Shown here in pieces: positions 46,369 through 55,680 of a DNA stretch of 64,000 nucleotides. Made by a program: the position numbers and the translations under genes. Each line of letters starts with the position of its first letter. The first letter of the stretch is position 1. Where the stretch lies: contig NZ_FNOG01000008.1 of NCBI RefSeq assembly GCF_900106525.1, positions 286,127 through 350,126 on the forward strand. The letters run 5' to 3'. Below the pieces are notes generated by a model. The model had not been told where the DNA came from and made no database searches. It saw nothing but the letters and a program-made list of their open reading frames with translations. This DNA is from Lysobacter enzymogenes (lineage in GTDB: Bacteria; Pseudomonadota; Gammaproteobacteria; Xanthomonadales; Xanthomonadaceae).

Positions 46369-46480
46369 TGTACGAGCGACGCAAGTCGCGACCGCGAATC
46401 CGCAACTACGACGCCGATCGCCCGCGGGCGAGTGACGCCGGCCGTCGAGGGGCGCGGTCGCGACTTGCGTCGCTCCTACA
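46369..46480. repeat. REP-like palindrome, divergent variant
   Basis: Two inverted units of a variant sequence (GAGCGACGCAAGTCGCGACCG) around a 50-base spacer. Relative to the main family GGCG is replaced by GACG, and the change is compensated on the other arm, so the stem is preserved. Confidence 0.75.
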
Positions 46481-46601
46481 GGGAGCCCAGGTCGCTTATG
46501 CCGTAGTTGCGGATTCGCCTCCGGACTGTCCCTGCTGACAACGCGCTGGCAGCAGCCCCCGCCGATCCTGTGCCCCTGCCACCGGACGCGAGGGGAACGC
46601 G

Positions 46602-47198
46602 ATGGACGACACCGCAGATACCGCTGCAATCGACGCGCTGCGACGACGCATGCTGCAACTCGGCGCCAGCGCGCCGCTGGCCGCGCTGGCCGGCCTCGGC
46701 CCCGCCGCTGCGGCCGCGCCGGCGCTCGATGCGCGCGACGGCCGCCACGACTTCGACTTCTACTTCGGCCGCTGGAAAGTCGAGAACCGCCGCCTGGCCA
46801 AGCGCCTGGCCGGCAGCGACGACTGGATCGAGTTCGAGGCCACCGACGAATGCCGGCCGATCCTCGCCGGCCTGGGCAGCGTCGACCGCTACCGCACCGA
46901 CTGGAACGGCGGCATCGAAGGCTTCGCCTTGCGCCTGTACCGCCCGCACAACCGGCAATGGCACGTGTATTGGGCCAGCGACCGCGACGGCGCGCTGGAG
47001 CCGGCGCTGATCGGCGGCTTCCGCGACGGCATCGGCGTGTTCGAAGGCCAGGAGGCGCACGAAGGCCGGATGCTGCCCTCGCGCGCGATCTGGTCGGACA
47101 TCCGCGCCGACAGCGTGCGCTGGGAACAGGCGCTGTCGCCCGACGGCGGCCGCAGCTGGGAGACCAACTGGGTCATGCGCATGACCCGACTGGCTTGA
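46602..47198 (+). CDS. Exported DUF1579-like protein, possible Tat substrate
   Basis: The product has 198 residues. The N-terminus LRRRMLQLGASAPLAALAGLG resembles a Tat signal (double arginine followed by a hydrophobic stretch). The domain RHDFDFYFGRWKVENRRLAKRL begins right after and continues to GRSWETNWVMRMTRL, as in DUF1579-like lipocalin-fold proteins. A GAGGGGAA site precedes the ATG. It is homologous to the N-terminal half of the next gene, so the two arose by duplication. Confidence 0.75.
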   Translation: MDDTADTAAIDALRRRMLQLGASAPLAALAGLGPAAAAAPALDARDGRHDFDFYFGRWKVENRRLAKRLAGSDDWIEFEATDECRPILAGLGSVDRYRTDWNGGIEGFALRLYRPHNRQWHVYWASDRDGALEPALIGGFRDGIGVFEGQEAHEGRMLPSRAIWSDIRADSVRWEQALSPDGGRSWETNWVMRMTRLA

Positions 47199-47228
47199 AC
47201 GAGCCGGCTCGAACGAGAGATTTCGACG

Positions 47229-48461
47229 ATGAGCGACAAGCATGAGGCCGCCGACGGCCGCCACGATTTCGACTTCCTGCACGGCCGCTGGCAGGTGCGC
47301 AACGAGCGCCTGCGCCAGCGCCTGGCCGGCAGCGAGGACTGGGAAATCTTCCACGCCACCCAGACCTGCGAGCCGGTGCTCGGTGGGCTCGGCAACGTCG
47401 ATGCCTTCCTCAGCGATTGGCGGCGGCCCGGCCAGGACGAGGACTTCCAGGGCATGACCCTGCGCCTGTTCGACCTGCCGCGGCGGCGCTGGAACATCTG
47501 GTGGGCCGGCAGCCACGACGGCGTGCTGGAGCCGCCGGTCGGCGGCGGCTTCGCCGATGGCGTGGGCGTGTTCGAAGGCGAACTCGAACACGAGGGCCGG
47601 CCGGTGCGCGCGCGCTTCGTCTGGAGCGGAATCGGCGCGAACACCGCGCACTGGCATCAGCAATTCTCGGTCGACGGCGGCGCCACTTGGGAAACCAACT
47701 GGCATATGTGGCTGCGCCGGCGCGACGAGGACGGCCGCTTGCCGCACGAGGACGCGGTGATCGAGTTGCGCCGCTACACGCTAAAACCCGGGCGCCGCGA
47801 CGAACTCATCGAGCTGTTTGAGCGCGAATTCGTCGAATCGCAGGAAGCCGTGGGCATGCACCTGATCGGCCAGTTCCGCGAGCTCGACGATCCCGACCGC
47901 TACACCTGGGTGCGCGGCTTCCCCAGCCACGCGCTGCGCGCCGAATCCTTGCAGGGCTTCTACGGCGGCCCGACCTGGAAGCGCCACCGCGACGCCGCCA
48001 ACGCGACCATGATCGACAGCGACGACGTGCGCCTGCTCAAGCCGGCGCGGGCGCACACCGCGCTGCCCGCGGCCGCGCGCGAACGCACGCCGCTCGGCGG
48101 CGGCGGCGAGGACGGCGGCACGATCTGCATCGGCGTGTGCGAATTGCACGCGCCGGCGCAGGACGGTTTCCTCGAACGCTTCGAGCGCGAATTCGCGCCG
48201 CTGCTATCCGCGGCCGGCCTGGAACTGCTCGGCGTGTACGTCAGCGACGACACGCCGAACCGATTCCCGCGCCTGCCGGTGCGCGAAGGCGAGCCGGCGC
48301 TGGTGTGGTTCGCGCGCTGCGCCGATGCCGGAGCGTCGCCGCGGCTGGCCGCGCAGCCGCAGTGGCGCGCGGCGGTCGCCGACGCCCTGCTGGCCGAGCT
48401 CAAGGCCGCGCCGCAGCTGCTGCGGCTGGCGCCGACCGCGCGCTCGGAGCTGCGCGGGTGA
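47229..48461 (+). CDS. Fusion of DUF1579-like and NIPSNAP-type domains
   Basis: The product has 410 residues and no signal peptide. Residues 1-160 repeat the domain of the upstream gene (RHDFDFLHGRWQVRNERLRQRL, WETNWHMWLRR). Residues 165-270 are a NIPSNAP-like dimeric alpha/beta barrel (VIELRRYTLKPGRRDELIELFEREF, FRELDDPDRYTWVRGF), and a second, diverged copy of the same fold covers about 295-400 (CIGVCELHAPAQDGFLERFE). NIPSNAP proteins are poorly understood. It follows its shorter cytoplasmically or periplasmically targeted homologue by 30 bp. Confidence 0.82.
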   Translation: MSDKHEAADGRHDFDFLHGRWQVRNERLRQRLAGSEDWEIFHATQTCEPVLGGLGNVDAFLSDWRRPGQDEDFQGMTLRLFDLPRRRWNIWWAGSHDGVLEPPVGGGFADGVGVFEGELEHEGRPVRARFVWSGIGANTAHWHQQFSVDGGATWETNWHMWLRRRDEDGRLPHEDAVIELRRYTLKPGRRDELIELFEREFVESQEAVGMHLIGQFRELDDPDRYTWVRGFPSHALRAESLQGFYGGPTWKRHRDAANATMIDSDDVRLLKPARAHTALPAAARERTPLGGGGEDGGTICIGVCELHAPAQDGFLERFEREFAPLLSAAGLELLGVYVSDDTPNRFPRLPVREGEPALVWFARCADAGASPRLAAQPQWRAAVADALLAELKAAPQLLRLAPTARSELRG

Positions 48462-48543
48462 GCCCGCGTGTGAGCCCGCCCGCGCGCCGCCGCATCGCCG
48501 CGCCCGCGCTTGAGCGCGCCGGCGTGGCGCGGGATCATGCGGC

Positions 48544-49242
48544 ATGCGCCGCGCCGACCGCCTGTTCCTGTTGATCCATGCCCTGCGCGGCCGCCGCCGG
48601 GCCATCACCGCGCAGCAGCTGGCGCAGACGCTGGAGGTGTCGCTGCGCACGGTCTATCGCGACGTCGCCGACCTGCAGCGCTCGGGCGTGCCGATCGAAG
48701 GCGAGGCCGGGGTCGGCTACGTGTTGCGCAAGGGCGCGGACATTCCGCCGCTGATGTTCGGTCCCGACGAGCTCGAAGCCCTGGTGGTCGGCAGCCGCTT
48801 CGTGCGCGCCTTCGGCGGCGAGCGCCTGGGCCGCGGCGCCACCGCGGCGCTGTTGAAGATCGAAGCGGTGCTGCCGCCGGAGCTGCGCGAGCGCGCCGCG
48901 CGCACCCGCATCTTCGCGCCCGCGCTGGACAACCGGCTCGAGGCCAGCGGCGTCATCGACGCGCTCTACGCCGCGGTCCAGCAGCGCCGGGTGCTGCGGC
49001 TGACCTATCGCGACGGCGAGGCGCGCGCCAGCGAGCGCGAGGTCGAGCCGCTGTGCCTGTCGTTCTGGGGCGGCAGCTGGACCTTGGGCGCGTGGTGCCG
49101 GCTGCGCGCGGACTTCCGCAGCTTCCGCCCGGACCGGATCGCGGCCCAGGCCGCGACCGGCGAGACCTTCGCCGCGGACGAGCAGCGCGGGCTCGATGCC
49201 TATCTGCGTTCGGTCGGCTCGTCCTTGTCCGATCATCTGTAG
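48544..49242 (+). CDS. HTH-WYL transcriptional regulator (YafY/DeoR type)
   Basis: The product has 232 residues. The HTH_11 N-terminus is RLFLLIHALRGRRRAITAQQ with LEVSLRTVYRDVADLQRSGV. A WYL domain follows: RVLRLTYRDGE, then the conserved EREVEPLCLSFWGGSWTLGAWCRLR. WYL domains sense small ligands, often nucleotides, and regulators of this group control small operons or stress genes. No obvious target is adjacent; the gene downstream is convergent. Confidence 0.9.
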   Translation: MRRADRLFLLIHALRGRRRAITAQQLAQTLEVSLRTVYRDVADLQRSGVPIEGEAGVGYVLRKGADIPPLMFGPDELEALVVGSRFVRAFGGERLGRGATAALLKIEAVLPPELRERAARTRIFAPALDNRLEASGVIDALYAAVQQRRVLRLTYRDGEARASEREVEPLCLSFWGGSWTLGAWCRLRADFRSFRPDRIAAQAATGETFAADEQRGLDAYLRSVGSSLSDHL

Positions 49243-49273
49243 ATCGCCGGGCGGCCGGGCGGCCGCCGCCCGA

Positions 49274-50170
49274 TCACTGGATCCGCACCGCCTGCAACCG
49301 CGCCAGCTTGTCGGGATTGCGCATGATGTAGATGTCGCGCAGCGCGCCGTCCTCTTCGTAGCCGAAGCTGATCGCCGCTTCGATCCGGCCTTCGCGCTCC
49401 AGGATCACGCCGCGCGAGCCGTTGAGGTCGACGAAGGTCCAACGGTCTTCGCGGCAAGCCGGGTGCAGCACCGATGCGATGAAGTCCAGCACCGCTTGCG
49501 CGCCCTCGATCGCCTGCGCCGCCGCAGTGGCCTTGCCGCCGCCGTCGGCGCGCAGGGCGATCTGCTGCGACAGCAGCGCCGCCAGCGGCGCGGTATGGCC
49601 CTGCACGATCGCGGTCTCGAACGCGGCCAGTAGCCGGTCCTGCTGCTCGGCCGGGGTGACGTGGCGGACCCGCGCCAGCTCGATGTTGCCGCGCGCGCGC
49701 TGCACCAGCTTGCGGCAGGCGGCTTCCTCGATCTCCAGGATCTTCGCCACCTCGGCATGCGGCTGATCGAAGATCTCGTGCAGCAGATAGGCCGCGCGCT
49801 CCTTCGGCGTCAGCCGCTCCAGCAGCAGCAAGAACGCGGTCGACAGCGACGAGGCCAGGCTCCACTGCGCTTCCGGCTCGCTGCCGGCGTCGGCCAGTTC
49901 GGCCTGGATCGGCTCGGGCAGCCACGAGCCGACGTAGTCCACGCGGGTGCGATGGGCGGCGCGCAGCAGGTCGATGCAGCGGCGGGTGCAGGCGGTGGTC
50001 AGCCACGCGGCCGGGTTGTCGATGCCGCCGCGCTGCGCATCGAGCCACTTGAGGTAGGTGTCCTGGACCGCGTCTTCGGCGTCGGCGCGCGAGCCGAGGA
50101 TGCGGTAGGCCAGGCCGGTCAGCATCGGCGCGTGCTGGGCGAACAGGAGGTCGTCGGGGGAGGCGGTCAT
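49274..50170 (-). CDS. ECF sigma factor of the ECF41 (SigJ) type
   Basis: The product has 298 residues. The sigma-70 region 2 is at the start (LTGLAYRILGSRADAEDAVQDTYLKW) and region 4 follows near residue 120 (LTPKERAAYLLHEIFDQPHAEVAKILEIEEAACRKLVQRA). A roughly 110-residue C-terminal SnoaL-like domain (HTAPLAALLSQQIALRADGGGK) then carries the ECF41 regulatory tail. These factors have no anti-sigma partner; the SnoaL tail controls activity. They often sit beside a COE-type oxidoreductase gene, which is absent here; the convergent WYL gene is the neighbour. Confidence 0.93.
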   Translation of the reverse strand: MTASPDDLLFAQHAPMLTGLAYRILGSRADAEDAVQDTYLKWLDAQRGGIDNPAAWLTTACTRRCIDLLRAAHRTRVDYVGSWLPEPIQAELADAGSEPEAQWSLASSLSTAFLLLLERLTPKERAAYLLHEIFDQPHAEVAKILEIEEAACRKLVQRARGNIELARVRHVTPAEQQDRLLAAFETAIVQGHTAPLAALLSQQIALRADGGGKATAAAQAIEGAQAVLDFIASVLHPACREDRWTFVDLNGSRGVILEREGRIEAAISFGYEEDGALRDIYIMRNPDKLARLQAVRIQ

Positions 50171-50294
50171 GGGCGGATCAGGCGGGAAGACGAAGGGTTC
50201 CGGGTTCGACGATCCGGGGCGCGCGAGCGTGACATGGACCGCGCGGGAAGTGGCGGGTGAGTTCGCAACCGGATACGCAACCGGCCGCAGCCCC

Positions 50295-50322
50295 TGCAGG
50301 AGCGGCGCAAGCCGCGACCGCG
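50295..50322. repeat. REP-like single unit
   Basis: One REP copy with TGCAGG in place of TGTAGG, between the ECF41 gene and the response regulator gene. Confidence 0.75.
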
Positions 50323-50344
50323 ACCCCGCAACGCCCGGCGCGAC

Positions 50345-50983
50345 TCAAATCACCCGCAACGTAATCGCCTTCAACACCGCCCGGGTGCGATCGCGGGTAT
50401 CGAGCTTCTCCAGAATCACCGACACATAGTTCTTGACCGTGCCCTCGGCCAGGAACATCGCCTTGGCGATCTCGCGGTTCGAATAGCCGCCGGCCATCAG
50501 CCGCAGCACCCCGACCTCGCGCTCGGTGAACAGGGCGCGCGGCGCGTCGTCGGCGTGGTAGCGGTAGCGCGCGCGCACCGGCTCGGTGCTGACCGGCTGC
50601 AGCAGGGTTTCGCCGGCCGCTACGCGCGCGATCGCCTCGCGCAGGTCGTCCGGCGCGGCGTCCTTGAGCAGGAAGCCCTGCGCGCCGGCTTCGGCGGCGC
50701 GCAGCAGCAGCTCGCTGTCGTCGAAGGTGGTCAGCAGCAGCACCGGGGTGCGGTCGCCGCGTTCGCGCAGCGCTTGCAGCGCGTCGATGCCGTCCAGGCC
50801 GGGCATGCGGATGTCGCTGAGCACCACGTCGACCGGCGTGCCGGCGAGCTGGTCGAGCAAGGCCTGGCCGTCGTCGGCCTCGAACGCGATGACCAGGCCC
50901 AGGCGTTCGAGCAAGGCGCGTAGGCCGGCGCGGACCAGGGCCTGGTCGTCGGCCAGGGCGATGCGGATCGGCGCGGCGCTCAT
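50345..50983 (-). CDS. NarL/LuxR family response regulator
   Basis: The product has 212 residues. The receiver has ADDQALVRAGL, phosphoacceptor Asp57 (VVLSDIRMPGLDG) and KDAAPDDL; the LuxR-type helix-turn-helix is LFTEREVGVLRLMAGGYSNREIAKAMFLAEGTVK. The gene starts 4 bases before the kinase stop (ATGA overlap), so the two form an operon, kinase first. Similar pairs (DesR/LiaR type) respond to membrane or envelope stress. Confidence 0.95.
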   Translation of the reverse strand: MSAAPIRIALADDQALVRAGLRALLERLGLVIAFEADDGQALLDQLAGTPVDVVLSDIRMPGLDGIDALQALRERGDRTPVLLLTTFDDSELLLRAAEAGAQGFLLKDAAPDDLREAIARVAAGETLLQPVSTEPVRARYRYHADDAPRALFTEREVGVLRLMAGGYSNREIAKAMFLAEGTVKNYVSVILEKLDTRDRTRAVLKAITLRVI

Positions 50984-52119
50984 GCCGGCCTCGCGGCGGC
51001 GGACGACGGGTGCAGCGGAAAACGGGCGTGGATGCGCATGGAGCCTTCGGGACTGAGGGAGAAATCGACTTCGCCGCCGGCCGCGGCGACGCGTTCGCGC
51101 ATGCCCGACAGGCCGTTGCCTTCGCGCAGCGGCGCGTGCGCGCGGCCGTCGTCGTCGATGCGCAGGTCCAGCGCGCCGGCGTCGCGGCGCAGCGTCACCC
51201 GCAACTGCGCGGCGTCGGCGTGGCGCGCGGCGTTGGTCAGCGCTTCCTGGACCACGCGCAGCAAGGTTTCGGCCAGGGCCGGGTCGGTCAGGTGCAGGCG
51301 TTCGTCCAGCGCCAGGGTCAGCGCCGGCCGCGGCAGCGGCGCGGCCAGCGCGCGCAGCGCGGTCGCCAGGTCCAGCCCGCGCGCGTCGCGCAGCGCCTGG
51401 ACCACGGCGCGGATGTCGCCGAGCAATTCGCCGGCCAGCTGCTGCGCCACTTGCACTTCGTGGCGTTGCGCCAGGTCGGGTTCGGCCGCCAGCGCGCGCA
51501 GGTTGAGCATCATCGCGGTGAGCTTGTGCCCGGCCACGTCGTGCAGCTCGCGCGCCATGCGCAGGCGCTCGGCGTCGCGCGCGCTGTCGGCGAGCAGGGC
51601 GCGGGTGGCGAGCAGGTCGGCGTTGACCAGAGCCAGGCGGTCGCGCGCCTGCTCGGCGCTGCGCGCGTAGTGCGCGACCAGCATGGCGAAGCCCTGGAAG
51701 CCGACGAAACACAGGGTGATGATCAGCGCGCCGCGGTGGCCGCTGTCGAGCAGGATCAGGTACAGGGCCAGATCCAGCAGCGCGGTCAGCGCGATCGTCA
51801 GGCGCAGCGGGTAATGCATCGCCAGCTGCGCGACCAGGATCACCAGCAGCGCCGGCGCGGCGCCGCCGCGCGAGGCCAGGTAGCAGATGCCCAGCGCCGC
51901 CACCGCCTGCAGCCAGAACCACGCGCCGCGCCGCGCGCGCTGCACGCCGAACAGCTCGTCGCCGAGAAAGCCGATCAGGAACGCGCCCATCACCGCCCAC
52001 ACCAGCGGCTGCGGGGTGCCGCTGTCGTAAGGCAGCGACAGGCCCACGCCCAGCCAGCTCAGCACGGCCGGCAGGTTGAGCGGTTGCAGCATGGCGCGCA
52101 GCGGCGAGGACGGACTCAT
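50980..52119 (-). CDS. Membrane sensor histidine kinase, HisKA_3 type
   Basis: The product has 379 residues. About five to six membrane helices fill the first 150 residues (LSWLGVGLSLPYDSG, LVWAVMGAFLIGFLG, LVILVAQLAMHYPLRLTIALTALLDLALYLILL). A HisKA_3 domain has His193 (ARELHDVAGHKLTAMMLNL), and a HATPase domain has VVQEALTNAARHADA. This is the DesK-like architecture, where membrane state is sensed through the helices. It is co-transcribed with the NarL-type regulator. Confidence 0.94.
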   Translation of the reverse strand: MSPSSPLRAMLQPLNLPAVLSWLGVGLSLPYDSGTPQPLVWAVMGAFLIGFLGDELFGVQRARRGAWFWLQAVAALGICYLASRGGAAPALLVILVAQLAMHYPLRLTIALTALLDLALYLILLDSGHRGALIITLCFVGFQGFAMLVAHYARSAEQARDRLALVNADLLATRALLADSARDAERLRMARELHDVAGHKLTAMMLNLRALAAEPDLAQRHEVQVAQQLAGELLGDIRAVVQALRDARGLDLATALRALAAPLPRPALTLALDERLHLTDPALAETLLRVVQEALTNAARHADAAQLRVTLRRDAGALDLRIDDDGRAHAPLREGNGLSGMRERVAAAGGEVDFSLSPEGSMRIHARFPLHPSSAAARPA

Positions 52120-52367
52120 GCGGCCATGCTGCGCGGCGCCCGCGGCGCTGGCAACGGGGCGGCGGCAGAAAATGACTTCCGGCAGGCCGTATCGATGCGC
52201 GCGGGCGCCCGCGGCGGAAAAGAAAATGAATCGGCGCCGCGGCGCGAACCACATCGCCGCGCAAAAAGAAAGTGCACAGCGTTGAGGCCGCGATCGCGCT
52301 GCGCGACGCAACCGCGCCGGCGCAGCGCGCATCACAAGCAACGACCTCCCTCCTTCACGGCCATCCG

Positions 52368-53738
52368 ATGAACCTGTTCCTGCCCCGCATCGCCGCACTG
52401 ACCGCCGCGCTGTTCGCCGCCGCCGCCGTCCATGCCGCCGACACCCGCAGCGCGCCCAAAGCCGCGGCCGGCAAAGGCGCGGACCTGTCCTGCCACGTCG
52501 GCGCTTACCGCCTGGACGACGGCCGCGCGCTCGCGCTGGGCCGCATCGACGATCCCGCGGCGCTGCGCTGGCGCCTGCTCGACGGCCGCACCGGCAAGCT
52601 CGCCAACAAGGACGGAGCGCTGGTCAGCACCCTGGGCTGGAGCGACCGCGCCGACGGGGTCAAGGTCCAGCTGGGCCAGTGCGGCGAAGGCATCGTGTTC
52701 GACGGCCATCGCGGCGAGCGGCTCAAGTTCGACATCGTCGACACCACCTTCGAAGGCGCCGGGGTCAAACTGCGCGGCCGCCTGGTGCTGCCGGCCGGCC
52801 AGGACAAGGTGCCGGTGGTGGTGATGGTGCACGGTTCGGAGAACTACTCCGGCGTCGACCTGTATTACCAGCAGCATCTGTTCCCGACCGAAGGCGTGGG
52901 CGTGTTCGTCTACGACAAGCGCGGCACCGGCGGCTCCAGCGGCAAGTACACGCAGAACTTCCACGAGCTCTCCGACGACGCCGGCGCGGCGCTGCGCGAG
53001 GCGCTGCGCGTGGGCGGCGCGCGGGTCGGCAGGATCGGCTACCTCGGCGGCAGCCAGGGCGGCTGGGTCGCGCCGCTGGCGGCGAGCAAGACGCCGCAGG
53101 CGCAGTTCGTCGAAGTCGGTTTCGGCCTGGCCGACGGCGTGCTGGCCGAAGACCGCGATCAGGTCGTGCTGGATCTGCGCGCGGCCGGCTTCGGCGATGC
53201 GCCGACGCTGCGCAAGGCGCGCGAGCTCACCGACGCCACCGGGCTGATCGCCTCGACCAACGGCAAGCGCGGCTGGAAGGAACTCGACGCGGCGCGCGCG
53301 AAGTATTCCAAGCAGCCGTGGTGGAAGGCGGTCAAGGGCGAGTACAGCGGCATGATCGCCAACCACACCCCGGCCGAGATCGCGGCCGAGTTCGCCAAGT
53401 ACGATTTCGAAGTCAGCTGGGACTACGACCCGATGCCGGTGCTGCGCACGCTCAAGACCCCGCAGCTGTGGATGCTCGGCGGCGACGACATCGAAGCGCC
53501 GTCGGAAGAAACCCAAAAGCGCCTGACCGCGCTCGGCCGCGCCGGCCGTCCGATCACCAGCGTGGTGTTCCCGCAGGCCGACCACGGCATCCTGGAGTTC
53601 GAGAAGGACGCCAAGGGCGAGCGCCAGCACACCCGCACCGCCGAAGGGTATGTGCGCATGCAGCTGGACTGGATCAAGCGCGGCACGCTGGACGGCTGGC
53701 CGTACGGCACGGCCAAGCAGCTGGCCGGGCCGAAGTGA
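52368..53738 (+). CDS. Exported alpha/beta hydrolase
   Basis: The product has 456 residues with a signal peptide (AALTAALFAAAAVHA). The alpha/beta hydrolase core starts near residue 125 (VVVMVHGSENYSGVDLYYQQ), with the nucleophile elbow GYLGGSQGGWVA, and a late LWMLGGDDIEAPSEETQ plus HGILEFE, giving a Ser-Asp-His triad. The N-terminal 110 residues are a beta-rich domain (LDDGRALALGRIDDPAALRW). Close relatives are secreted serine esterases or peptidases. It is divergent from the kinase operon. Confidence 0.88.
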   Translation: MNLFLPRIAALTAALFAAAAVHAADTRSAPKAAAGKGADLSCHVGAYRLDDGRALALGRIDDPAALRWRLLDGRTGKLANKDGALVSTLGWSDRADGVKVQLGQCGEGIVFDGHRGERLKFDIVDTTFEGAGVKLRGRLVLPAGQDKVPVVVMVHGSENYSGVDLYYQQHLFPTEGVGVFVYDKRGTGGSSGKYTQNFHELSDDAGAALREALRVGGARVGRIGYLGGSQGGWVAPLAASKTPQAQFVEVGFGLADGVLAEDRDQVVLDLRAAGFGDAPTLRKARELTDATGLIASTNGKRGWKELDAARAKYSKQPWWKAVKGEYSGMIANHTPAEIAAEFAKYDFEVSWDYDPMPVLRTLKTPQLWMLGGDDIEAPSEETQKRLTALGRAGRPITSVVFPQADHGILEFEKDAKGERQHTRTAEGYVRMQLDWIKRGTLDGWPYGTAKQLAGPK

Positions 53739-53864
53739 CCGGGGCGCGCCGGACGCCGCGTTCTGAGCGATGATCGGGCCGGCGCGAACGCGCGACGCGC
53801 GAGCGACATCCGCGCGGCCCGTAACGCACGCCGCGCCCGGATCGAAAATCACCGCGTTCGGGCC

Positions 53865-53916
53865 GAAGGCCCTCCCCCGCGACGGCTACGGTGGCCGGCG
53901 CGGCGGGAGGGCCTTC
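53865..53916. repeat. GAAGGCCCTCCC palindrome, second repeat family
   Basis: A 12-bp perfect inverted repeat (53865-53876 with 53905-53916) with a 28-base loop, in the 401-base gap after the hydrolase. A related element is at 61338-61416. It could act as a bidirectional terminator. Confidence 0.75.
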
Positions 53917-54139
53917 GTGCACGAGGTTTTTCCGCGCGATCGCGGGAATTGCGCGGCGACGAAATCCAAACGGCGGCCCATCGCGCCGTTTTTCAGTTCT
54001 GCGACAAGCGTGATGGCGAATCGTCATGACGACCTTCCGCATCGTGCGCGCCGCTTTACGAAGCGGTAACCGCCGCTTTACATCCCGCTGCGCGCAATCC
54101 ACTAGAACGACTGCTCCCATCCTCGGCAGGAGCAGCCCC

Positions 54140-55522
54140 ATGCGCATCACCCTCATCGGCGCGGGTTTCAGCGGCAGCGCAGCGGCAGGCGAACTGGCGC
54201 GCCGCGCCGGCCCCGGCGTGGAGCTGTGCCTGGTCGGCCAGCCCGAGAGCTACGGCCGCGGCGTGGCCTACGGCGAGGCGCGGCCGGAGCATCTGCTCAA
54301 CGTGCGCGCCAGCGATCTGGGCGCCACGCCCGAGGCGCCGGGCGGCTTCGCCGACTGGCTCAACCTGACCGACCGCGCGCGCGGCAGCTACCTGCCGCGG
54401 CTGTTGTTCGGCGAATACCTGCACGCGCAGTTGCAGGCCGCGGTGGCCGGCAGCACCGCGGCCTTCAGCCAGATCCGCCACGAAGCCATCGCGGTCGAGC
54501 GCGCCTCGGCCGGCTTTCGCGTGCATCTGGCCGACGGCAGCGATTTCCTCACCGACAAGGTCGTGCTCGCGGTCGGCGCGCTGCCGCCGCAGCCGCTGGC
54601 CGGGGTCGGGCCGCGGCTGGCGGTGCATCCCAGCTACATCGGCTGGCCGTGGCAGGACGGCGCCATCGACGCGATCGCGCCGGACGCGCGTTTGTTGATC
54701 GTCGGCACCGGCCTGACCATGGCCGACACGGTGGCGACCTTGCACAAGCGCGGCCATCGCGGCCCGATCGTGGCGCTGTCGCGGCACGGCCTGCTGCCGC
54801 GCGCGCACGGCGAAAGCGCGCCGGTGCCGGTGGCGCTGCCGCCGGCGGTGCTGCACGCGCTCGACAGCCACGCCCCGCGCGAACTGCTGCGCGCGCTGCG
54901 CAACCTGGCGCCGGTGGTGGACGACTGGCGCAGCCTGGTCGACGCGCTGCGGCCTTACCTGCAAGCGTTCTGGGCCGGCATGCCGGCGCCGCAGCGCGGC
55001 GCGTTCGTGCGCCATCTGCGTTCGTACTGGGAAGCGCTGCGCCATCGCATCGCGCCGCAGCTGGCCGAGGAGCTGCAGGCCTTGCAGGAATCCGGGCAGT
55101 TGCAGGTCCGCGCCGGCCGCCTGTTGCGCGCGCGCCGCGGCGACGACGCGGTGGAAGCGCTGATCCGCGAGCGCGGCGGCCAGCGCCTGCACACCGAACG
55201 CTTCGACGTGCTGATCCGCGCGACCGGCCTGGACACCGACGTGGAGCGCACCACCCACCCGTTGATCGCGCACCTGCGCGAATCGGGCCTGGTGACCGCC
55301 GATCCGCTCGGCCTGGGCCTGCGCACGTCGCCGCAGTTCGAAGCGCTCGACCGCAAGGGCGCGGCGGTGCGCGGCCTGTACGCGATCGGACCGTTGCTGC
55401 GCGCGCAGTGGTGGGAGATCACCGCGGTGCCGGAGCTGCGCGTAGCGGCGCGCGATCTGGCCGAGCGATTGCTGGCGACGGCCGCGGCGCCGCGCAAGCC
55501 CGCAGCGGTCGCGCTCGCCTGA
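54140..55522 (+). CDS. FAD/NAD(P)-binding protein (HcpA/NAD_binding_9 type)
   Basis: The product has 460 residues. The N-terminal Rossmann motif is ITLIGAGFSGSAAAGELARR, followed by SYGRGVAYGEARPEHLLNVRASDLG, the conserved GxAY region of this family. Later features are FGEYLHAQLQAAV, a second nucleotide motif LLIVGTGLTMADTVATL, and RATGLDTDVERTTHPLIAHLRE. Proteins of this kind are soluble oxidoreductase-like flavoproteins whose substrate is unknown; some act in the cell-envelope or siderophore pathways. An AGGAG ribosome-binding site is nine bases before the ATG. An in-frame start further upstream lacks conserved sequence. Confidence 0.9.
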   Translation: MRITLIGAGFSGSAAAGELARRAGPGVELCLVGQPESYGRGVAYGEARPEHLLNVRASDLGATPEAPGGFADWLNLTDRARGSYLPRLLFGEYLHAQLQAAVAGSTAAFSQIRHEAIAVERASAGFRVHLADGSDFLTDKVVLAVGALPPQPLAGVGPRLAVHPSYIGWPWQDGAIDAIAPDARLLIVGTGLTMADTVATLHKRGHRGPIVALSRHGLLPRAHGESAPVPVALPPAVLHALDSHAPRELLRALRNLAPVVDDWRSLVDALRPYLQAFWAGMPAPQRGAFVRHLRSYWEALRHRIAPQLAEELQALQESGQLQVRAGRLLRARRGDDAVEALIRERGGQRLHTERFDVLIRATGLDTDVERTTHPLIAHLRESGLVTADPLGLGLRTSPQFEALDRKGAAVRGLYAIGPLLRAQWWEITAVPELRVAARDLAERLLATAAAPRKPAAVALA

Positions 55523-55543
55523 GCGAATCCGGCCGAAGCTACC

Positions 55544-55642
55544 TGTAGGAGCGGCGCAAGCCGCGACCGCGGGCTTTCACGCTCGCGCCGAAGCTTGCGC
55601 CGCACGCCGTGTTTCGCGGTCGCGGCTTGCGCCGCTCCTACA
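55544..55642. repeat. REP-like palindrome, paired copies
   Basis: Two inverted REP units around a spacer, between the convergent flavoprotein and the outer-membrane barrel genes. Confidence 0.85.
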
Positions 55643-55680
55643 GGGGCTGCGGCCGGTTTGTAGGGGCGGGTACGGCCGCA

